Assembly: GCA_021779695.1 (NCBI GenBank)
Contig: JAJYAE010000133.1
Span: forward strand, 1 to 11,446
Length of the DNA: 11,446 nucleotides
Reading direction: 5' to 3'
Origin: Acidobacteriota bacterium
GTDB taxonomy: Bacteria; Acidobacteriota; Terriglobia; Terriglobales; Acidobacteriaceae
Shown: positions 7,468-11,446 of the stretch, piece by piece
Numbering within the stretch: position 1 is the stretch's first letter
Layout of the letters: every line of letters begins with the position of its first letter
Made by a program: the position numbers and the translations under genes
Notes under the pieces: generated by a model
The model's input: only the letters and a program-made list of their open reading frames with translations
Databases searched by the model: none
Told to the model about the DNA's origin: nothing

Positions 7468-7731
7468 TTTGCTCGTATTTCCTGGATTGAATTGCGCTGG
7501 ATGAATCGGAGCGACCACTGGCAGAATCTTGCTTGGTTGGGCGAGTTACTGCTCACGCCCGGTTCGTTTCTAACGCTGGGTGTAGTGTAGCACCGGTGGC
7601 AAGTGCCTGCTCCATGAATATTTACCGCACAGGCCGCCCGGTTCGCCCGCTGGTAATGTGGAAGTCGTCCGGAATCAAGAGCCCCGGGCAAGCCAAGGCA
7701 GCCTGGAGATATGGTAGGGTGAAGGGTTCCC
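7468..7731. other. Divergent intergenic region between cold-shock gene and decarboxylase operon
   Basis: This 264-base stretch must hold both promoters. It contains the extended -10 candidate for the cold-shock gene, a CACCGGTG palindrome at 7591-7598 just upstream of that candidate on the minus strand, and GAAGGG at 7721-7726, the ribosome site of the decarboxylase. TATGGT at 7710-7715 could be a -10 box for the decarboxylase but has no partner -35 and would leave almost no leader. I see no gene here; ORFs crossing it in other frames have no family features. Confidence 0.5.
7584..7592 (-). promoter_or_regulatory. Possible extended -10 promoter for the cold-shock gene
   Basis: On the minus strand TGCTACACT (7592-7584) has the extended -10 form TGnTAnAnT, matching four of six core positions. 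No good -35 box is seen 16-18 bases upstream. Transcription would start near 7577, leaving a leader of about 110 bases before the ATG at 7467, similar in scale to the long regulatory leaders known for csp genes. This is a weak call. Confidence 0.3.
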
Positions 7732-9108
7732 ATGCCGAACGATCCAGTACCCGCCCTGCTCGCGCGCGCCACTGAGGCGCTGGAAGCGCAATTCTCTCAT
7801 TTGGCTGGCTTTAAGGCAGTGACGGCTGGGGCAGACGACTCGGCCCGGATGGCCGAAGTGCTCCAAGTTGTCGCCGAGCGGCTGGGCGATAACTACCCGT
7901 ACTTTCACCCGCTTTACGCCGGACAGATGCTCAAGCCGCCCCATCCCGTGGCGCGCGCGGCGTATGCGCTGGCCATGGCAATCAACCCGAACAACCACGC
8001 GCTGGATGGCGGCCGGGCCAGCTCCGCCATGGAGATGGAGGCTGTGGCGGAGATTGCGCGGATGTTTGGATGGGCCGAGCACTACCTGGGCCATTTGACA
8101 TCGAGCGGCACCATTGCCAACCTGGAGGCACTTTGGGTGGCCGGGCAGAGCGCGCCAGGCAAGCGCATTGTGGGTTCGGAGCAGGCGCACTATACCCACT
8201 CCCGCATCTCGGGCGTCCTACGGCTGGATTACACGCCGATCACCACCGATGACCGCGGCCGGATGGACATGAACGCGCTTGAGTCCGAATTGCGGAATGG
8301 TGACGTAGGAACCGTGGTGGCAACACTTGGCACAACAGCCATCGGAGCCGTCGATCCACTGGACGAAATTCTTGCGCTCCAATCGAAATATGGATTTCGG
8401 ATTCACGTGGATGCGGCGTATGGCGGGTACTTCAAACTGATTGAGACGCACCTGGACGGACCGGCGAGAAGAGCGTTCGAAGCCATTGCGCAGGCGGACT
8501 CGATTGTTGTCGATCCGCACAAGCACGGCCTGCAGCCGTATGGGTGTGGCTGCGTGCTCTTCCGGGACCCGGCGGTAGGTCGCTTCTACAAGCACGACTC
8601 TCCCTATACCTATTTCAGTTCAAAGGAGTTGCACCTGGGCGAGATCAGCCTGGAGTGCTCGCGCGCGGGAGCTGCGGCGGTGGCGCTGTGGGCTACACAA
8701 CGGATGCTGCCGCTGGTGCCGGACGGCGAGTTTGCGCGGGGCCTGCAGTGCGGGCGGAGAGCAGCTCTTGCTTTGGATGGCCGGCTGCGAGGAGAGGCAG
8801 GATTTTGCACGATGATCGGAGGGCGGCCGGAACTGGACAATGTCGTCTGGATGGTCGCGGGCCGTGATGCGGCCGAGTCTTCCGAGCGCGCCCATGCAAT
8901 CTTTGCAAACGCTGCACTCCGCGATTTGCACCTGGCCCTTGTACAATTGCCGCGAAACTGGTTTGAGTCCAACGGACGAATGGAAGCCGGGCAGGATAGC
9001 ATGGTGACATGCCTTCGCTCCGTGCTGATGAAGCCGGAGCATGAAGGCTGGATCGATGCAATCTGGGAAAAGCTGCTGGCAAGTTGTGCCTCGCTTAAGG
9101 GGGCGTAA
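7732..9108 (+). CDS. PLP-dependent group II (amino acid) decarboxylase family protein
   Basis: A 458-residue cytoplasmic pyridoxal-phosphate enzyme of the group II decarboxylase family (the family of glutamate, tyrosine, aspartate and diaminobutyrate decarboxylases), likely releasing CO2 from an amino acid. Visible landmarks are the cofactor-phosphate segment LTSSGTIANLEAL (122-134), H153 in the AHYTHSR segment (probably stacking on the PLP ring), TLGTTAIGAVDPLDEI (198-213), D227 in HVDAAYGGY (contacts the pyridine nitrogen) and K264 in DPHKHG (261-266), the Schiff-base lysine. SLECSRAGAAAVALW (306-320) is also typical. All catalytic residues appear intact, so it should be active. Substrate cannot be read from the sequence. 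GAAGGG ends five bases before the ATG. It is the first gene of a tight operon with an epimerase-like gene and galK, an unusual pairing. Confidence 0.9.
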   Translation: MPNDPVPALLARATEALEAQFSHLAGFKAVTAGADDSARMAEVLQVVAERLGDNYPYFHPLYAGQMLKPPHPVARAAYALAMAINPNNHALDGGRASSAMEMEAVAEIARMFGWAEHYLGHLTSSGTIANLEALWVAGQSAPGKRIVGSEQAHYTHSRISGVLRLDYTPITTDDRGRMDMNALESELRNGDVGTVVATLGTTAIGAVDPLDEILALQSKYGFRIHVDAAYGGYFKLIETHLDGPARRAFEAIAQADSIVVDPHKHGLQPYGCGCVLFRDPAVGRFYKHDSPYTYFSSKELHLGEISLECSRAGAAAVALWATQRMLPLVPDGEFARGLQCGRRAALALDGRLRGEAGFCTMIGGRPELDNVVWMVAGRDAAESSERAHAIFANAALRDLHLALVQLPRNWFESNGRMEAGQDSMVTCLRSVLMKPEHEGWIDAIWEKLLASCASLKGA

Positions 9109-9113
9109 GGCGG

Positions 9114-10079
9114 ATGATGAAAGTATGTGAAGAGCGTAGCCAGAAAGAAAACGTTCTCATTCGCAACGGGGATTGTTGCGTGACGTTTGCCCCTCAGCTA
9201 GGCGGAAAGATCGCCTCGATCCGCGTCAAAGACACTGAAGTTCTCCAGCCGCCCCTGGCTCCGCTGGGCGAGCGCACCCGCACCATGCCGTTTGATGAAA
9301 GCGATGCGAGTGGATGGGATGAGTGTGTGCCCTCGGTGGCCGCATGTGTTCTGGAGGCTGGTGGGGCGCGAATCGAAGTTCCCGACCACGGGGATGTGTG
9401 GCGAGTAGCCTGGGAGACGATTGCGGAGAGCGCGAACTCCCTGACACTGCGCACAAGGTGCTTTTCGCTTCCGCTTGAGATGGTGCGCAAAGGCGAGCTT
9501 GCGAAGACTTCGCGCGGTTGGCGACTGCACCTTGACTACACGATGACAAATCGTGGCGATGCGACCATCCCATGGTCCTGGTGCGCACATCCTCTCTTTG
9601 ACGTGGCTCCAGGCGATCAGATTGAACTGCCGCCGTCGGTGAGCCATCTTCGCCTTGAGGGTTCGGGCGGAGGCAGACTTGGCAAGGGTGGTGCAACAGT
9701 GCAGTGGCCGATGGCGCAGCTCGCGGATGGCTCGACGAGTGATCTGCGCATGGTGCAGCCTGTTGCCTCGGGAATCGGGGACAAGCTGTTCGCGGGTCCG
9801 CTGTCGCCCAGTGAGGGTTGGTGCACACTGCACCGGCCTGCCGCTGGACTAAGCCTTCGAATGAGCTTCGATGTGACCAAGACGCCGTATCTGGGGCTTT
9901 GGCTTTGTTATGGTGGGTGGCCCGATCGTTCGGGACCCAAGCAGAACTGTGTGGCGCTTGAGCCGGCGACGGCGCCCGTGGATTCGCTGGCACAAACCGG
10001 CCCGTGGTCTCGAACCCTGGCTCCCGGATCTTTCTGCTCCTGGACGATGGCAGTTGAGTTTGAACTTGTGGAGAGTTAG
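9114..10079 (+). CDS. Aldose 1-epimerase-like protein (GalM fold, mutarotase)
   Basis: A 321-residue member of the aldose 1-epimerase/galactose mutarotase superfamily, which interconverts alpha and beta anomers of free sugars. Without a signal peptide it should be cytoplasmic. Candidate active-site residues are H92 in PDHGDVW, H159 in CAHPLF (the acid, as in GalM HP-motifs) and E283 in VALEPAT (the base). GWDECVPSV (68-76) and YLGLWLCYGGWPD (259-271) are also typical of the superfamily. It diverges from classical GalM, so another sugar or a sugar phosphate is possible; the adjacent galactokinase favours galactose. Two in-frame ATGs exist, 9114 and 9117; AAGG at 9107-9110 is better spaced from 9117, which would remove one Met. 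It begins 5 bases after the decarboxylase and ends 5 bases before galK, so translation is probably coupled. Confidence 0.85.
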   Translation: MMKVCEERSQKENVLIRNGDCCVTFAPQLGGKIASIRVKDTEVLQPPLAPLGERTRTMPFDESDASGWDECVPSVAACVLEAGGARIEVPDHGDVWRVAWETIAESANSLTLRTRCFSLPLEMVRKGELAKTSRGWRLHLDYTMTNRGDATIPWSWCAHPLFDVAPGDQIELPPSVSHLRLEGSGGGRLGKGGATVQWPMAQLADGSTSDLRMVQPVASGIGDKLFAGPLSPSEGWCTLHRPAAGLSLRMSFDVTKTPYLGLWLCYGGWPDRSGPKQNCVALEPATAPVDSLAQTGPWSRTLAPGSFCSWTMAVEFELVES

Positions 10080-10084
10080 CCGTC

Positions 10085-11239
10085 ATGCATGATCCTGCTG
10101 CGTTGAAATCCCTGCACGTGAGAATTTTTCAATCCGAGCCGTCAATCTTTATTGCGCCTGGGCGCGTCAACCTGATTGGCGAACATACGGACTATGCGGA
10201 AGGCTTTGTGATGCCCGCGGCCATTGAGTTCGCGACACTTGCGGCCATCTCTCCCCGAACCGATGGCAAGGTCGTGTTCTACTCAGAGAATTTCGGCGAG
10301 GAGTACAGCTACGATGCGGCGGCGCTGCCACGCCAGCGTGAGGGACGATGGACGGATTACCCGATGGGCGTCCTGGCGGTCCTGGCCGGGGAAGGCCATA
10401 CGATTCCGGCCTTCAGTTTGAGCCTGTGGGGCGACGTGCCTGTTGCTTCGGGGCTGTCGAGTTCCGCGGCGGTTGAGGTGGCGACAGCCCTTGCCGTCAG
10501 TCATCTGGCAGGTGCGGATTATCCGGGGCCGGTGCTGGCTCGCCTTTGCCAGCGGGCCGAGAATGAATTTGTGGGCGCCAACTGCGGCATTATGGATCAG
10601 TTCATTTCGGCCAACGGTGCAGAGGACCACGCCCTGCTTCTAGATTGCCGCGACCTGAGTTATAAGCTGGCCCCAATTCCTCATAGCGTGGCATTGGTGA
10701 TCGCGAACACGATGGTGAAGCATTCGGTGGCAGGCGGGGAATACACATCGCGCCGCGCCGAGGTGGAGGAGGCCTGTGCGGCCATCGCAAAGCATCGCCC
10801 GGAAGTGCGATTCCTGCGGGATGCGACGGTGAGCGATCTGGAGAAATGGGGCGGAGAGATGAGCCCCAACGCGCTGAAGCGCGCCCGGCACGTGATTACA
10901 GAGAATACGCGCACCCTGGCGGCGGCCGAGGCGCTGATAAAGCACGATCTGAAGGGGCTGGGCATCCTGATGGCGGAAGCCCACCGAAGCTATAGCCAGG
11001 ACTTTGAGGCGAGTTGTGTGGAGGCCGATGCCATGGTGGCTCTGGCGCAGGATCTGCCGGGCCTGATCGGCGCTCGGCTCACGGGGGGCGGATTTGGCGG
11101 CTGCACCATCAATCTCGTCGAGGTGGAGAAGGCTGCTGAATTTGCAGAGGCTCTAGCCGCTCGCTACACGAGCGAGATCGGGATCGTTCCACAGATCCAT
11201 ATTTGCCATGCCAGCGGCGGGGCCCACCGCGTCTCCTGA
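10085..11239 (+). CDS. galK: Galactokinase
   Basis: A 384-residue GHMP-family kinase that phosphorylates alpha-D-galactose at C1 with ATP, the first committed step of the Leloir pathway, in the cytoplasm. All three family motifs are present: the galactokinase signature GRVNLIGEHTDY (26-37), the ATP-binding PVASGLSSSAAVE (119-131) and LTGGGFGGC (332-340). R27 and D171 (in CGIMDQF) occupy the catalytic positions known from L. lactis and human galactokinase. Length fits the family (about 380-400). The ATG at 10085 is supported by GGAGAG about 8 bases upstream and lies only 5 bases after the epimerase stop. galT and galE are not visible, so later steps must be encoded elsewhere. The product is firm at the galactokinase-family level; related sugar kinases with a similar signature are a small remaining possibility. 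Confidence 0.95.
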   Translation: MHDPAALKSLHVRIFQSEPSIFIAPGRVNLIGEHTDYAEGFVMPAAIEFATLAAISPRTDGKVVFYSENFGEEYSYDAAALPRQREGRWTDYPMGVLAVLAGEGHTIPAFSLSLWGDVPVASGLSSSAAVEVATALAVSHLAGADYPGPVLARLCQRAENEFVGANCGIMDQFISANGAEDHALLLDCRDLSYKLAPIPHSVALVIANTMVKHSVAGGEYTSRRAEVEEACAAIAKHRPEVRFLRDATVSDLEKWGGEMSPNALKRARHVITENTRTLAAAEALIKHDLKGLGILMAEAHRSYSQDFEASCVEADAMVALAQDLPGLIGARLTGGGFGGCTINLVEVEKAAEFAEALAARYTSEIGIVPQIHICHASGGAHRVS

Positions 11240-11446
11240 GCATCTTTCGCGCAAAGATTGTCGATCCAGGGACTTCAGTGGCCGTGAGCGAACGGGTTCA
11301 GACGGTGAGCCGGCCGCCTTATGCCGCTTTGGCGCGGATTTTCAGATACGGACGGCTTGTTCCACAGCAGGAATTGGGCCTCGAAATCATTGCTTCCTTG
11401 TTAAAATCAAGCAGGGCTTGAGCCGTACGAAGACCGGGCCAAAGAG
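11240..11446. other. Tail region after galK, no confident gene
   Basis: These 207 bases follow the galK stop to the window edge. ATCTTT (11242-11247) and AAAGAT (11253-11258) form a short AT-rich stem with a 5-base loop, right after the stop codon, but no T run follows, so it is not a convincing terminator. Near 11390-11412 the DNA becomes AT-rich (CTTGTTAAAATCAAG, itself flanked by CTTG/CAAG), as may occur upstream of a next gene. No clear -35/-10 pair is seen. Confidence 0.4.
11278..11421 (+). CDS. Possible 47-residue small ORF after galK
   Basis: A frame starting at GTG 11278 and ending at TGA 11421 would encode 47 residues, beginning VAVSERVQTV and ending ASLLKSSRA. AGGGA at 11268-11272 sits five bases before the GTG, a good ribosome-site spacing. 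The same frame is open upstream to an ATG at 11203 inside galK. I recognise no family, and there is no signal peptide or membrane segment. It overlaps a 23-codon ORF on the other strand, so at most one is likely real. Chance is the default explanation. Confidence 0.15.
   Translation: MAVSERVQTVSRPPYAALARIFRYGRLVPQQELGLEIIASLLKSSRA

Noticed and set aside
7267..7518. 83-residue version of the cold-shock protein starting at ATG 7518
   Set aside because: The 17 added residues are not part of the cold-shock family; MEQGTVKWF from 7467 matches the standard start and length.
9226..10086. 286-codon minus-strand frame inside the epimerase-like gene
   Set aside because: Low-complexity Pro/Ser/Arg-rich composition, no domain; the plus-strand frame carries the epimerase motifs.
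11242..11258. ATCTTT/AAAGAT inverted repeat after galK as a terminator
   Set aside because: The stem is only six weak pairs and no T run follows.

Overview
This is a GC-rich chromosomal window with six complete protein genes, one cold-shock gene and one permease gene cut off by the left edge. I see no rRNA, tRNA, CRISPR array, insertion sequence or phage gene. Protein style suggests a soil-type Acidobacteriota (Terriglobia/Acidobacteriaceae): the permease variant, the long PEP carboxylase and the Tat-exported protein of a Bacteroidetes/Acidobacteria-type uncharacterised family all point that way. This is an impression from recognition, not a database result.

Layout. (1) 1-759, minus strand: the N-terminal 253 residues of an APC-superfamily amino-acid permease, diverging from the next block across a 135-base region that holds a perfect 10-base palindrome. 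(2) 895-7158, plus strand: an ABC-F ATPase, PEP carboxylase (ppc) and a Tat-exported protein of unknown function. Gaps of 33 and 15 bases could make this one transcription unit. It ends at a hairpin at 7200-7227. (3) 7267-7467, minus strand: a CspA-type cold-shock protein, convergent with block 2, with a leader that may be about 110 bases long. (4) 7732-11239, plus strand: a tight three-gene operon of a PLP-dependent group II decarboxylase, an aldose-1-epimerase-like protein and galactokinase, with only 5 bases between each pair. (5) 11240-11446: a short tail with no confident gene, but with two small overlapping ORFs on opposite strands, each preceded by a Shine-Dalgarno-like sequence.

How the genes fit together. 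ppc supplies oxaloacetate (anaplerosis) and ABC-F acts at the ribosome; both are housekeeping genes. The epimerase and galactokinase make a plausible sugar entry module: mutarotation, then phosphorylation at C1. The uridylyltransferase and UDP-glucose epimerase of the Leloir pathway are not in this window, and the leading decarboxylase has no obvious role in galactose use. That three-gene operon and the Tat protein behind ppc are the least explained parts. I found no clear evidence of a wholly new system here.
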